64,000 nt of DNA from Azonexus fungiphilus (GTDB lineage Bacteria > Pseudomonadota > Gammaproteobacteria > Burkholderiales > Rhodocyclaceae). The stretch covers positions 372,001-436,000 of the forward strand of contig NZ_RBXP01000013.1 in assembly GCF_003634965.1 (NCBI RefSeq), given 5' to 3'. The number at the start of each line of letters is the position of its first letter. The stretch's first letter is position 1. The notes beneath the pieces were generated by a model that saw only the letters and a program-made list of their open reading frames with translations, ran no database searches and had not been told where the DNA came from. The position numbers were made by a program, and so were the translations under genes. Below, piece after piece: positions 47,269-56,158 of the stretch.

Positions 47269-48386
47269 GGCCGCTCCTTGAGGATGATCCCGGCAGCGCG
47301 CTCGGCGTTGCTGTAGATGTCGGCGTGCTCGGCCCAGGCCAGCGCGTTGCGCTGCCAGGCGGCGCGTTGTTCACGGTCGACCAGGATTTTTTGCAAAAAA
47401 CCGTCCATCGTCGCCTGCGCGAAGGGTTCCGGGATCACCCGGCCAGCCGCCGCCTCGTCGATGTAATGGGCGTAGCCGCAAACCGCCGAGCAGAGCACCG
47501 GCAAGCCGGCGACCAGCGCTTCGAGCAAGACCGTGCCGGTGTTCTCGTTGTAGGCCGGATGGACCAGCAGGTCGGCGCCGAGCAAAAAGCGCGGGATGTC
47601 GTCGCGGCCGGCCAGGATGTCGACCTGCCCGGCCAGCCCGAGGCCAGCCGCCATGCGCTGAAACTGGCTCGGCTCGTCCTGGCCGATGGCGATCAGCCGG
47701 GTGCGTCCACGCAAATCGGCCGGCAGGTGCGCCAGCGCCTGCAGCGAGCGGTCCAGGCCCTTGGTCTTGAAGCCGGAGCCGATCTGCAGCAACAACAGGT
47801 CGTCGTCGCCGAGACCGAATTCGGCGCGGAAGGCGGCGCGGATCGCCGGCGCCTCGGGCGGCGCCCGGCGGTCGCGGGCGATGCCCGGCGGCAGCAGGTG
47901 GAAACGCGACTTCGGCGTGGCGTAGTGCTTTTCGAAAAAGGGTTGCTGCACCTGCGAGATCATCAGGATTTCGGTGCGGCTGTCCGCCGCGAACACCGCC
48001 CGCTCATACGCCGCGAAATGCCGGTAGCGGCCGGACAGGCGGTAGAGCGGGTTGCGCAGCGTCTGCGCCTTCTCTTCGTAGCAGGGATCGGCGGCGAAAT
48101 AGACGTCGAGCCCGGGCATCTTGTTGAAGCCGACGACGCGCTGCGCCGGTCGCTGCGCCAGGTCGCGCGCCACCCAGGCAGAAAACTTCGCGTAGCGGCG
48201 GGCGTTGGTCAGCGCCCGCACCGGCACCGTGACCACTTCGAACCCGGCCGGCACCTCGCCCTGCCAGGATAGCGTGTAGACCCGGATGGCGTGGCCGCGC
48301 GCCTGGCAGGCCAGGGCGATGCGCATGAAATCGCGCTGCAGGCCGCCGAAGGGGAAGTATTTGTAGAGGCAGAAAGCCAGTTGCAT
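47253..48386 (-). CDS. waaG: LPS core glycosyltransferase WaaG
   Basis: 377 residues. Adds the first glucose (or similar hexose) to core heptose II. GT-B fold, family 4: start MQLAFCLYKYFPFGGLQRDF is the WaaG signature, then FAADPCYEEKAQ, LLQIGSGFKTKGLDRSLQA, and the donor motif PAYNENTGTVLLEALVAGLPVL. Followed by waaP, the usual order. First gene of the - strand core operon. Confidence 0.94.
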   Translation of the reverse strand: MQLAFCLYKYFPFGGLQRDFMRIALACQARGHAIRVYTLSWQGEVPAGFEVVTVPVRALTNARRYAKFSAWVARDLAQRPAQRVVGFNKMPGLDVYFAADPCYEEKAQTLRNPLYRLSGRYRHFAAYERAVFAADSRTEILMISQVQQPFFEKHYATPKSRFHLLPPGIARDRRAPPEAPAIRAAFRAEFGLGDDDLLLLQIGSGFKTKGLDRSLQALAHLPADLRGRTRLIAIGQDEPSQFQRMAAGLGLAGQVDILAGRDDIPRFLLGADLLVHPAYNENTGTVLLEALVAGLPVLCSAVCGYAHYIDEAAAGRVIPEPFAQATMDGFLQKILVDREQRAAWQRNALAWAEHADIYSNAERAAGIILKERPCATN

Positions 48387-48419
48387 GAGCCGCGAAACAC
48401 CAGGGGTCGCCAGCCGGCC

Positions 48420-48448
48420 AGTATCCTTGAGCCGGCAGCATTCGTCCA
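48420..48448 (-). promoter_or_regulatory. candidate promoter of the waaG operon
   Basis: On the - strand -35 TGGACG, 17-bp spacer, -10 GATACT; 34 bp before the waaG ATG. Each box matches 4 of 6. Confidence 0.45.
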
Positions 48449-48472
48449 GACGGCATAAAGCCGAGAGGTAAT

Positions 48473-49123
48473 TTATGTTTTGCTTTGTATTCTAGCCGGG
48501 TTCCCAACTACTGTCGCACCGGGCGGCACGCTCTTGGTCACCACGGCTCCCATGCCCACTACGGCACCACGTCCGATGATCAAGGGTTGACCAGGCCGCC
48601 CCTGCTTGATGATGGCACCTGCACCGATATAAGCGTGGTCTTCTATCACTACGTTGCCGTTGCATTTGACGCCGGGAGCAAAAGTCACGAAATCGCCAAT
48701 CACGCAGTCATGCTCGACATAGCTGTAGAGATTCGCATGGAAATGCCTGCCAATCCGTATGTTGCTGGTTAACGTGACAAACGGGCAAAGAATGGCCCCC
48801 ACCCCCAGGTGCACATCGTCCAACTGGACCACATTCTGAGCACGAACCTCGAAGAAACCAACGTTGTCGCCCTGACACCGATTCACCACTTGCTCGCGCA
48901 CGGTACTGTTAGCAATCGCAATGTTGATATGCCTACTGCTCGCAGGTAGCGACAACCATTGCTCATAACTTAGTACAAAGTGGCCGTTCAATTGAGTGGC
49001 TTGGGGCTTGTCGTCAACAAAAACCAGTTGGTAAGCGTCGTTGCAGGCCAGCCATTGCTGGCGAGCGAGCGGCATGACGCCACGACCACAACCGCTTGCA
49101 CCAAAAATAGCCACCTGTTTCAT
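48473..49123 (-). CDS. sugar O-acyltransferase (NeuD/PglD type)
   Basis: 216 residues from ATG 49123, 2 bp after the preceding stop with GAGATAAG upstream; GTG 49129 is an alternative. N-terminal nucleotide-binding part (KQVAIFGASGCGRGVMPLA) and C-terminal left-handed beta helix (IGDFVTFAPGVKCNGNVVIE, YIGAGAIIKQG, GMGAVVTKSVPPGATVVGNP). PglD-like enzymes acetylate amino-sugar nucleotides, and pairing with a PglC-type transferase directly upstream supports that, as in protein and polysaccharide glycan loci. Last gene of the O-antigen cluster. Confidence 0.87.
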   Translation of the reverse strand: MKQVAIFGASGCGRGVMPLARQQWLACNDAYQLVFVDDKPQATQLNGHFVLSYEQWLSLPASSRHINIAIANSTVREQVVNRCQGDNVGFFEVRAQNVVQLDDVHLGVGAILCPFVTLTSNIRIGRHFHANLYSYVEHDCVIGDFVTFAPGVKCNGNVVIEDHAYIGAGAIIKQGRPGQPLIIGRGAVVGMGAVVTKSVPPGATVVGNPARIQSKT

Positions 49124-49125
49124 GA

Positions 49126-49731
49126 TCACTTATCTCTAGTTTGGCCACCGGAGAATTTAGGCGCCGTAGCCTCCCCTTCGGCACTGATTCCTTCGCGCAC
49201 AAGCACCTTTTTTACAGTCAGCCACAGTATCTTGATGTCCAACCACAGGCTGCGGTTGTCTACGTACCATACGTCAAGTTTGAACTTGTCTTCCCAACTG
49301 ATCGCATTGCGGCCGTTCACCTGGGCCCATCCTGTGATGCCAGGGCGAACCTCATGACGACGAGCCTGATCAGAACTATATAGCGCCAGATATTCCGTCA
49401 GCAGAGGACGAGGCCCGACCAGGCTCATTTCTCCCTTCACCACGTTCAAGAGCTCGGGTAGCTCATCCAGACTGGTGGCTCGCAACCAACGGCCAAACGG
49501 CGTCAGGCGCACGGCGTCGGGCAGCAACTCCCCGCTGGGACCTCGCGCATCCGTCATCGTTCGGAATTTCACCATTTCGAACAGCTGACCGTGCAAGCCT
49601 GGGCGTATCTGACGAAAGAGAACAGGATTACCAAGGCGCTGTCGAATCGCTGCGGCAAGGAACAGCATCGGCACCCCAAGGAGCAGGAGGGCCAAGCTGG
49701 CCAACAGCACGTCCATGGTTCGTTTGATCAT
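49126..49731 (-). CDS. initiating sugar-phosphate transferase (PglC/WcaJ type)
   Basis: 201 residues, the small monotopic form. One N-terminal hydrophobic helix (DVLLASLALLLLGVPMLFLA), then the conserved PVLFRQIRPGLHGQLFEMVKFRTM region, the catalytic DE pair in ATSLDELPELLNVVKGEMSLVGPRPL, and PGITGWAQVNGRNAISWE. Moves a sugar-phosphate onto undecaprenyl phosphate, the start of O-unit assembly. Small form prefers di-N-acetylated sugars such as QuiNAc4NAc, but that is family knowledge. Two bp apart from the acetyltransferase. Confidence 0.92.
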   Translation of the reverse strand: MIKRTMDVLLASLALLLLGVPMLFLAAAIRQRLGNPVLFRQIRPGLHGQLFEMVKFRTMTDARGPSGELLPDAVRLTPFGRWLRATSLDELPELLNVVKGEMSLVGPRPLLTEYLALYSSDQARRHEVRPGITGWAQVNGRNAISWEDKFKLDVWYVDNRSLWLDIKILWLTVKKVLVREGISAEGEATAPKFSGGQTRDK

Positions 49732-49755
49732 GCGCTGAATTGTCCGGTTATCGTT

Positions 49756-50979
49756 TCATGCCCGGGGAAGGCATCTCTCAATCCAATCCACCCAATGGTC
49801 AGCCAACTGTCTACGCTCAAACTGCTTACGCGCGAGGACTCGACTGCGCTCCCCCATCGCCCGCAAAGCGCCCCGATTATCGGCCGCCCGCTCCAAAGCG
49901 TCTGCAAACGCTACCGGATCGTCAGGAGGCACAACAAAGCCGCAACAATGCTCCGCAATCAAACCCGCCAGCCATCCAGGGTAATTATTGAGGACCGGCA
50001 AGCCTGCAGCAAGGTAATCGAAAAACTTGTTAGGCGATGTGCCGTAATAAAAGGCCGGCACGTTAGCCAACACCTGCAATCCAAGATCACTTGCTGCCAT
50101 CAGGTCAGCCAATCGCGCCTTGTCGATCGGATCGTGGAAAACCAAGTTTTCCAGATTTTCACGCCGAGCACGCTCTTGCAAGGCGGGTTTGAGCGCCCCC
50201 TGGCCGATCAACAGCAGCTTGATGTCACTGCGCCCTCGCCGTCCAAGCTCGGCCGAGGCATTTAGGACAGCCTCCAATCCATTAGCAACACCATGGGTAC
50301 CGGCGAATACCGCCAAAAGATCCTCTGGCGCCACCTCTGCGGGGCGCCACGGCTTCACTTCGACTGCGAATATATCGAGATCGCAACCGTTGGGTATCAA
50401 AGCGACTCGCTCACGCCGCACGCCACGACGCGTAATGCCTTCGACGATACCCGGCGACAAGCCGATCAATAACTGTGCCGAGCGGTAACTAGCCCACTCC
50501 AGCAACGACATCGCCATCAAAACCAAGGGATTCCGGATTACCCCCATCGCGCGGGGTAGCTCCGGCCAAAGGTCGCGTACCTCGAAGACGAACGGCTTGC
50601 CGCGCAACCAACGCGCAAAGATACCGGGAATACCCGCTGTCAGTGGGGTGGAAGTGGCAAACACGACGTCGTAACGCTCTGTGAATACGAGCGCTACGCT
50701 GCGAAAAGCAAACTTCAGAAAGGTGAGCACGCGTTGTCCGAACCGATCGTGATTAGAGTACTTTAGGTCGAACTCGACAACGTCAATGCCATCAACCAGT
50801 CCCCGCCGATAGCCGCGATGAAAAGGCTGAGCCAACCCTGTTTGAGCCCCCCCGTAGCTGCCACAGACCATGGTCACCCGATGGCCACGATCAAGCAGGC
50901 GGCGTGCCATTTCATAGGAACGAATACCAGCAGAACCACTAGGCGTGGAGAAATGCTGGTGAAAATAGAGAACTCTCAT
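49756..50979 (-). CDS. WbuB-like glycosyltransferase (family 4)
   Basis: 407 residues. The start MRVLYFHQHFSTPSGSAGIR, EVRDLWPELPRAMGVI, LIGLSPGIVEGITRRGV, LAVFAGTHGVANGLEAVL and GTSPNKFFDYLAAGLPVLNN are blocks of the WbuB/FnlB-adjacent transferases that often act as second sugar transferases after the initiating enzyme (N-acetyl-fucosaminyl transfer in E. coli O26). Sugar here not known. The ATG overlaps the heparinase-like gene's stop by 4 nt. Confidence 0.87.
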   Translation of the reverse strand: MRVLYFHQHFSTPSGSAGIRSYEMARRLLDRGHRVTMVCGSYGGAQTGLAQPFHRGYRRGLVDGIDVVEFDLKYSNHDRFGQRVLTFLKFAFRSVALVFTERYDVVFATSTPLTAGIPGIFARWLRGKPFVFEVRDLWPELPRAMGVIRNPLVLMAMSLLEWASYRSAQLLIGLSPGIVEGITRRGVRRERVALIPNGCDLDIFAVEVKPWRPAEVAPEDLLAVFAGTHGVANGLEAVLNASAELGRRGRSDIKLLLIGQGALKPALQERARRENLENLVFHDPIDKARLADLMAASDLGLQVLANVPAFYYGTSPNKFFDYLAAGLPVLNNYPGWLAGLIAEHCCGFVVPPDDPVAFADALERAADNRGALRAMGERSRVLARKQFERRQLADHWVDWIERCLPRA

Positions 50980-52817
50980 TTTGCCACCCGGAAGTATGTG
51001 CTTAGCGTGCCAGATTCATGCACCTCTACCTCAAGCACGGGTAGGGAAGTCTTTTCCAGGTAGTGGAGCGACTCCCAGCCTTCGATCAACGCGCATCTCA
51101 CAATATGCATGCCTGCGTGAACAACCACCTGGCTCACTCCATCAGTAGCTCCGCAGCCGTCCAGCCGCCAAGCCCCGGGGGGAAGACGCCAACGTAGTAC
51201 GGCTTTGCGCGTAAAGCCCCCTACCTCGTCATGCACGCTAAGACAGTCTGCATGAAGGCTAACGCGGCGGAGATGCCTAGCTCCCAACCGATCACGGTAA
51301 CCTGCTGCCACATGCAAGCCACCGTCACGCTCTTCCAACGGCTCGAATTGCCTAGTCTGCAGCCAGTCTCCGAAGAGGAAACGCCCAAGTCGCGGCATCT
51401 GGTCACGATCATCGAACTGAACGGTGTTATGCCCGCCAGTTCCGCCAAAGTAATGCAGCCATCGCGCCTCGGTGTTATAGCTATAGCTCCCGGCATCGCG
51501 CAGATAGTTGATACCGGCGTACCAGAAATCCAGATGTAGCACATCAGCCTGACTGGGGCGGAAGCGAAAGCGCGGATAACGTAGAAGTGCCATACCAACC
51601 CCATGCCGCATAACGGCATAGCCCCCCTCATCGGCCAGAACACTACCAGGTGGCGGGGCCACTTTCTCGGGCAGCGGTACATTCAGCCACTGCAACGGAT
51701 AATCCCAGGCCCCCGAATGGGCACAGGCCCTTTGACCCGCAAATAAAACCATCGCCAATTGTAGGCAGGGGCGATAGTCGCGATACGCAGTGTCTGTCAA
51801 TGGCAACAACCTTGCACCGTCATTAGCTCCAAGATTTGGGCCATCACCGCTTTCCGGATCGATCACTTGCTGTAACCAGCGGACAGCAGCCCGAAGACGC
51901 GTCTGCAGTTTCGAGCTGAATAGCGGCAGATCCATATGCCGCCGCCAGATCTCTGCCATGCTGCACGTATCAAGCAGAACGCGGTGGTAATTCAGAGAGT
52001 ATTGGCTGAAGCTCCCATCCCCCGCCACAAGGGTAGCCACCCGCTCTTCCAGCACGCGTCGCCCGGTTGCCGCCCAATACTCGGCCCCCCGCACACCCTG
52101 AGCCTGCAGCCAAGTACCACCAATGAAAAGCGCCGCAGCCTCAGATGTACCGTGATTGTTGTTCTGCCCCACTGCGTAGGAAAGAGTAGGAGCGATTCGC
52201 CGCATGTGTAGCCTGACTAACTCCAGCAGCCCTGGTTCAGGCTGCTTTGCCTGATCCAGAATCAGTGCGGTCATCGCCAAGTGCATGACGCGGATCGAGG
52301 CCTCTTGCCCGCACTTCCAGTTAGGTCCAAGGTAAGGGACGGAGTTGCGACACCAGTCAGCCAGCCAACTATTGAGCCGAGAAAGCTCCTGGCAATCGCC
52401 CTGCCGAGCACGCTGCGCCATGGCCAGAAGCCAATCCATCCGCGACAGTTCCCAAATCCGCTTGATATCCCCGAGCTGCGGGTCGAAATCCGGGATACTC
52501 CACCATGGCCGCTCCGAATCGTGAACCCTGGCGCCACTCAAAGGATCTGTTCGCCAATCAGGCGGCAAAGCGCCGACCATGATCGACCAACGTCCAAACA
52601 GGCTCGCTGAACTCCTCCAGTTCGTTACCGACGGCGCCACAATCGGCGGCAGTCCTTCGGCCACTGTGCGGAAGAACGGCCCTACTGGGGCGACACCGCG
52701 CAGACGTTGCACTGGGTGCACACACAGGCGCAAGGCAATTCTGTAGGCGACCACACGGACGATACTGACCAAGCCGAGAGCACAGGCAGTACGCAGCAGG
52801 GTTGGCAGACGGCTCAT
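50976..52817 (-). CDS. heparinase II/III family protein
   Basis: 613 residues. The N-terminal helical toroid has SVPYLGPNWKCGQEASIRVM, AVGQNNNHGTSEAAALFIGG and GDGSFSQYSLNYHRVLLDTC. The C-terminal beta-sandwich has QADVLHLDFWYAGINYLRD and GGTGGHNTVQFDDRDQ. These are the blocks of heparinase II/III-like polysaccharide lyases. In cell-surface clusters they are found with the bidomain oxidoreductase next door and may edit the polymer. No signal peptide is clear (starts MSRLPTLLRTACALG), so location is uncertain. Confidence 0.85.
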   Translation of the reverse strand: MSRLPTLLRTACALGLVSIVRVVAYRIALRLCVHPVQRLRGVAPVGPFFRTVAEGLPPIVAPSVTNWRSSASLFGRWSIMVGALPPDWRTDPLSGARVHDSERPWWSIPDFDPQLGDIKRIWELSRMDWLLAMAQRARQGDCQELSRLNSWLADWCRNSVPYLGPNWKCGQEASIRVMHLAMTALILDQAKQPEPGLLELVRLHMRRIAPTLSYAVGQNNNHGTSEAAALFIGGTWLQAQGVRGAEYWAATGRRVLEERVATLVAGDGSFSQYSLNYHRVLLDTCSMAEIWRRHMDLPLFSSKLQTRLRAAVRWLQQVIDPESGDGPNLGANDGARLLPLTDTAYRDYRPCLQLAMVLFAGQRACAHSGAWDYPLQWLNVPLPEKVAPPPGSVLADEGGYAVMRHGVGMALLRYPRFRFRPSQADVLHLDFWYAGINYLRDAGSYSYNTEARWLHYFGGTGGHNTVQFDDRDQMPRLGRFLFGDWLQTRQFEPLEERDGGLHVAAGYRDRLGARHLRRVSLHADCLSVHDEVGGFTRKAVLRWRLPPGAWRLDGCGATDGVSQVVVHAGMHIVRCALIEGWESLHYLEKTSLPVLEVEVHESGTLSTYFRVAK

Positions 52818-54949
52818 TGCTCGCGCAGTTGCTGCGCAGCCTCGAGTGTAATTTGAGCAACCTCAAAGAGTTCTTCCACGGGGATGGCGGGCACACCTTG
52901 TTGGAGCCCTTGCAGAAACGCCGCTGCACAGGCGCCCTGCCCCTTATCCTGCTTCCACAGATTAAACTTGCTGAATCCAGACCAGCCATAGCCTCGTAGG
53001 CTGCGAAAATTATCAAGTTGCAATACACGGCCGGCAGCAAAAACTTCAATCCGCTCTTTCGGGAAGCTCGCAGCACCATTCGCCAAGTACATGATGGTGC
53101 CAAACGAGCCGTCCTCGAAGCCCAATGTAAGGGACGCCTTGTCTTCTGCGACGTCCATGCCGGGAGTATCGCCCATGCGACGGGCCTGGATCGAAACGAT
53201 CGGACTACCAGCAAGGAAACGCATCAAATCAACAAGATGACAGGCTTCACCGATAATGCGTCCTCCACCCACAGCACCGTCCTGCGTCCAGTGACTTCCC
53301 GGAATTGCTCCGGCATTCATTGTCATGAGGAAGGATTTGGGCTCCTTCACAGTCTCAAGCAACTTCTTCATCTTCTGCACCTGAGGTGCAAAACGACGGT
53401 TGAACCCAACCATCAACTGCGGCCCACAGCCTTCAGCATGCGCCCTATCAAAGGCGGACCGAACCTCCGCCAGCCCCCCTGCCTCGATAGCCAACGGTTT
53501 CTCGACAAAGACGTGCTTTCCTGCTCGCAAAGCCCTAGCCACCAACTGTGCGTGCGAATCATGGCGAGTGACTATGACCACGGTGTCGATAGATTTCTCC
53601 GCAAGCATGTAGTCGATATCTGTAGAGGCTTCGGAAAAACCAATTTTCCCCCCATGAATAACGCCACTGATGCCACTGGAAGTCACGATGGTGTGAAACT
53701 GGGCACCCGCAGCCTTGAAAGCAGGCATCAGAACGCGAGACGCATAGTTACCGGCGCCGATGAAACCCAAAACGGCACGAGAGGTATCGTAGTGCGCATC
53801 AGCACGCAAGGGAACACTACGCACCTGACGGTCGGGCGTTACAGAAGAATACTCAAGAAGGATACCCAAACCGCTCTTGTCTTCGGTAAGTCTCTGGTAA
53901 GCCGCAGGAGCCTCCTCGAATGGAAAACGCTGCGTGATCAATGGCTTAACATTGACAACGCCCCTCTCCAACATATCCAGAATAGCCTCAAAGTTGCGCT
54001 GTTCTGTCCAACGAACAAAGCCCAAAGGGTAATCCTGCCCCAACTCCTCGTAGGATGGATCGTAGCGTCCTGGCCCGTACGAACATGACACTTGAAAACT
54101 CAACTCTTTGGCATAAAAATCCGCACGATTTAATTCCAGTCCGGTGACGCCAACCAACACGATACGTCCGCGCTTACGACTCATGCGCGCAGCCTGGGTC
54201 ACAGGATCACTGGATTTGGTGGAAGCGGTGATGATTACCCCATCCACGCCTTGCCCTCGGCTAAAGGCCGTAGCAACAGCAATGGGATCTTCACCCTGAC
54301 CGGGATTGCAAGTTTCCGCGCCAAATTGGCGGGCCAACTCCAACTTACGTTCATCAAAATCAACTGCCAGCACCCGACACCCCTGGGCCCGTAGCAACTG
54401 GACAGTCAACAATCCGATCAGGCCCACCCCCGTAACCACGAAAGCTTCGCCCAGAGTCGGCTGGGCGAGCCGCATCCCCTGCAGGCCAATACTGGCCACT
54501 ACCACAAAGGCAGCAGACTCATCGTCCACCCCTTCGGGAATGCGCGCACATAGGTTCTTGCCAACTCTAACGACATCGGCATGTGGGCCATTGGAGACCA
54601 CTCGATCTCCTACCTTAAAGTCGCACACTCCGCTGCCTACCTGCGCTACGACACCCACATTGCAGTAACCTAGCGGTAAAGGCTGGGCGAGCTTTGACTG
54701 CACCGCCTCAAGTGTCGTCATCAGGCCATCGGCACGAATCTTGTCGAGCACTATACGAACTTTTTCAGGCTGCTGTCGCGCTTTTTCGAAATATGAAGCC
54801 CGACCAAAGTCAACCAACATACGCTCGGTACCCGCCGAAATCAGGCTCAGCGTGCTATGAATCAGCACGGTGTTCGGACCAGCGATTGGAGCAGGCGCCT
54901 CGGCGAGGTAAGTACCGCCTCTCGCCATGTCTTGGAGAACTTGTTTCAT
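52814..54949 (-). CDS. bidomain oxidoreductase: zinc-type alcohol dehydrogenase fused to Gfo/Idh/MocA
   Basis: 711 residues. Residues about 1-350 are a medium-chain dehydrogenase (SAGTERMLVDFGRASY, VVTGVGLIGLLTVQLLRAQG, RGRIVLVGVTGLELNRADFY). Residues about 390-711 are Gfo/Idh/MocA (GFIGAGNYASRVLMPAFKAA, the HVFVEKPLAIE motif, VVGGGRIIGEACHLVDLMRF). Such fusions occur next to heparinase-like genes in surface-glycan loci and are thought to oxidise and reduce one sugar substrate; the true reaction is not established. Co-translated with the following gene (ATGA). Confidence 0.87.
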   Translation of the reverse strand: MKQVLQDMARGGTYLAEAPAPIAGPNTVLIHSTLSLISAGTERMLVDFGRASYFEKARQQPEKVRIVLDKIRADGLMTTLEAVQSKLAQPLPLGYCNVGVVAQVGSGVCDFKVGDRVVSNGPHADVVRVGKNLCARIPEGVDDESAAFVVVASIGLQGMRLAQPTLGEAFVVTGVGLIGLLTVQLLRAQGCRVLAVDFDERKLELARQFGAETCNPGQGEDPIAVATAFSRGQGVDGVIITASTKSSDPVTQAARMSRKRGRIVLVGVTGLELNRADFYAKELSFQVSCSYGPGRYDPSYEELGQDYPLGFVRWTEQRNFEAILDMLERGVVNVKPLITQRFPFEEAPAAYQRLTEDKSGLGILLEYSSVTPDRQVRSVPLRADAHYDTSRAVLGFIGAGNYASRVLMPAFKAAGAQFHTIVTSSGISGVIHGGKIGFSEASTDIDYMLAEKSIDTVVIVTRHDSHAQLVARALRAGKHVFVEKPLAIEAGGLAEVRSAFDRAHAEGCGPQLMVGFNRRFAPQVQKMKKLLETVKEPKSFLMTMNAGAIPGSHWTQDGAVGGGRIIGEACHLVDLMRFLAGSPIVSIQARRMGDTPGMDVAEDKASLTLGFEDGSFGTIMYLANGAASFPKERIEVFAAGRVLQLDNFRSLRGYGWSGFSKFNLWKQDKGQGACAAAFLQGLQQGVPAIPVEELFEVAQITLEAAQQLREQ

Positions 54950-54961
54950 AGTAATCAGCCT

Positions 54962-56158
54962 TCAGGCAGCAACACAACTCCGGGCCAATGTTTGCCAAGT
55001 CAATCCGTTCAATACATCAATATTCGATTGAGACGGAGCTGGCATGCATGGAATGTTATCTATCGCAGTAGCAAGTGCCTTTATTTCAGGGGGCACGCTC
55101 ACTAGCCCACTGAAACCGTTTTCGAATTCGCTGGTATCAAAATCAGAAGCCACCACCACGCGTACACCTTTCCCCAGCGCCTCAACCACCGTAATGTCGT
55201 AATCTCCAATATCGAGAGAAATCAGACAATCAGCCATTTTGAGTTGATTCAACAGCAGTTCGTCACTCACAGCCCCCAGAAAGGTAATACGATCTTTTTT
55301 GCTACTCTGACTAGCCAATGCTTTAAGGCGACATTCCTCTGGTCCCGTCCCGATGATCGTCAAATAGGCGTCTAAGGTGCACATCTCGAAAGCCGAAATC
55401 ATAAGATCGATGCGCTTTTTACCAACCAATCGGTTAACTGATAATAGTTGCAAAGGACTTCCTACTTGACGCGGACTTGAAATCGCATCGTGGTCAATGT
55501 AAGAGACATCAAAAGCAGCACGACAAACCCGAGCATCCGCACGCTGGTAGATTAGTGAAACCTCCCATTGGACTTGCCGGGAAACGGTAAAAACCCGGTC
55601 CGCATTCCAGATCGCACGAAATTTCAATCTCGAGACAAGTTCATTCGTCCACCGGACCAAAGGGCCAAGCTTTGGCGGCGGCATCATAACTGTCTCTTTA
55701 TATCCAGGTCGCGACGCAATGATTTTTTCAAGATGCTGTCGAAACACCGAAGAGTACCGGGTGATATCCGTCTTGAACTGATACATCTGACCGAATACGA
55801 AAACTCGATAGCGAAACTTTAGAAAACGAGAAATTAGATAGAGCTTAATCGCATCAAACTCGCTTTGGCATATAAGCAGCTCTGGTTTTTGTGACAGGAT
55901 GATCCTGAACAGGGAAGTCATGCCCCAGAGCTTATTAAGCGCCTTCTTGAGATAGCCGGCTTTCGGCGAGAGTTCCTGGTGCGTACACAGCACATCTGAC
56001 AAGTCGTAGCGACCGTCGAAACTAGCATCGGCGTGCATACGATCACAAACAATCTTCACGTCATGCCCATCAGCCCGTATTGATTGAACCGTCTCCAGAA
56101 CAAAGCGTTCCCCACCACCTTTTTGCTCAAGACTTGATACAAACCACAAAATTTTCAT
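54962..56158 (-). CDS. glycosyltransferase family 4
   Basis: 398 residues from ATG 56158 (overlaps the flippase stop). GT-B fold: start MKILWFVSSLEQKGGGERFV, donor part LSVNRLVGKKRIDLMISAFE, LTIIGTGPEECRLKALASQS, and the less usual CLISLDIGDYDITVVEALGKGV in place of the common EPFG motif. Probably adds one sugar of the repeat unit. The gene is clearly less GC-rich than the core genome, as are its neighbours to 61 kb. Confidence 0.83.
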   Translation of the reverse strand: MKILWFVSSLEQKGGGERFVLETVQSIRADGHDVKIVCDRMHADASFDGRYDLSDVLCTHQELSPKAGYLKKALNKLWGMTSLFRIILSQKPELLICQSEFDAIKLYLISRFLKFRYRVFVFGQMYQFKTDITRYSSVFRQHLEKIIASRPGYKETVMMPPPKLGPLVRWTNELVSRLKFRAIWNADRVFTVSRQVQWEVSLIYQRADARVCRAAFDVSYIDHDAISSPRQVGSPLQLLSVNRLVGKKRIDLMISAFEMCTLDAYLTIIGTGPEECRLKALASQSSKKDRITFLGAVSDELLLNQLKMADCLISLDIGDYDITVVEALGKGVRVVVASDFDTSEFENGFSGLVSVPPEIKALATAIDNIPCMPAPSQSNIDVLNGLTWQTLARSCVAA

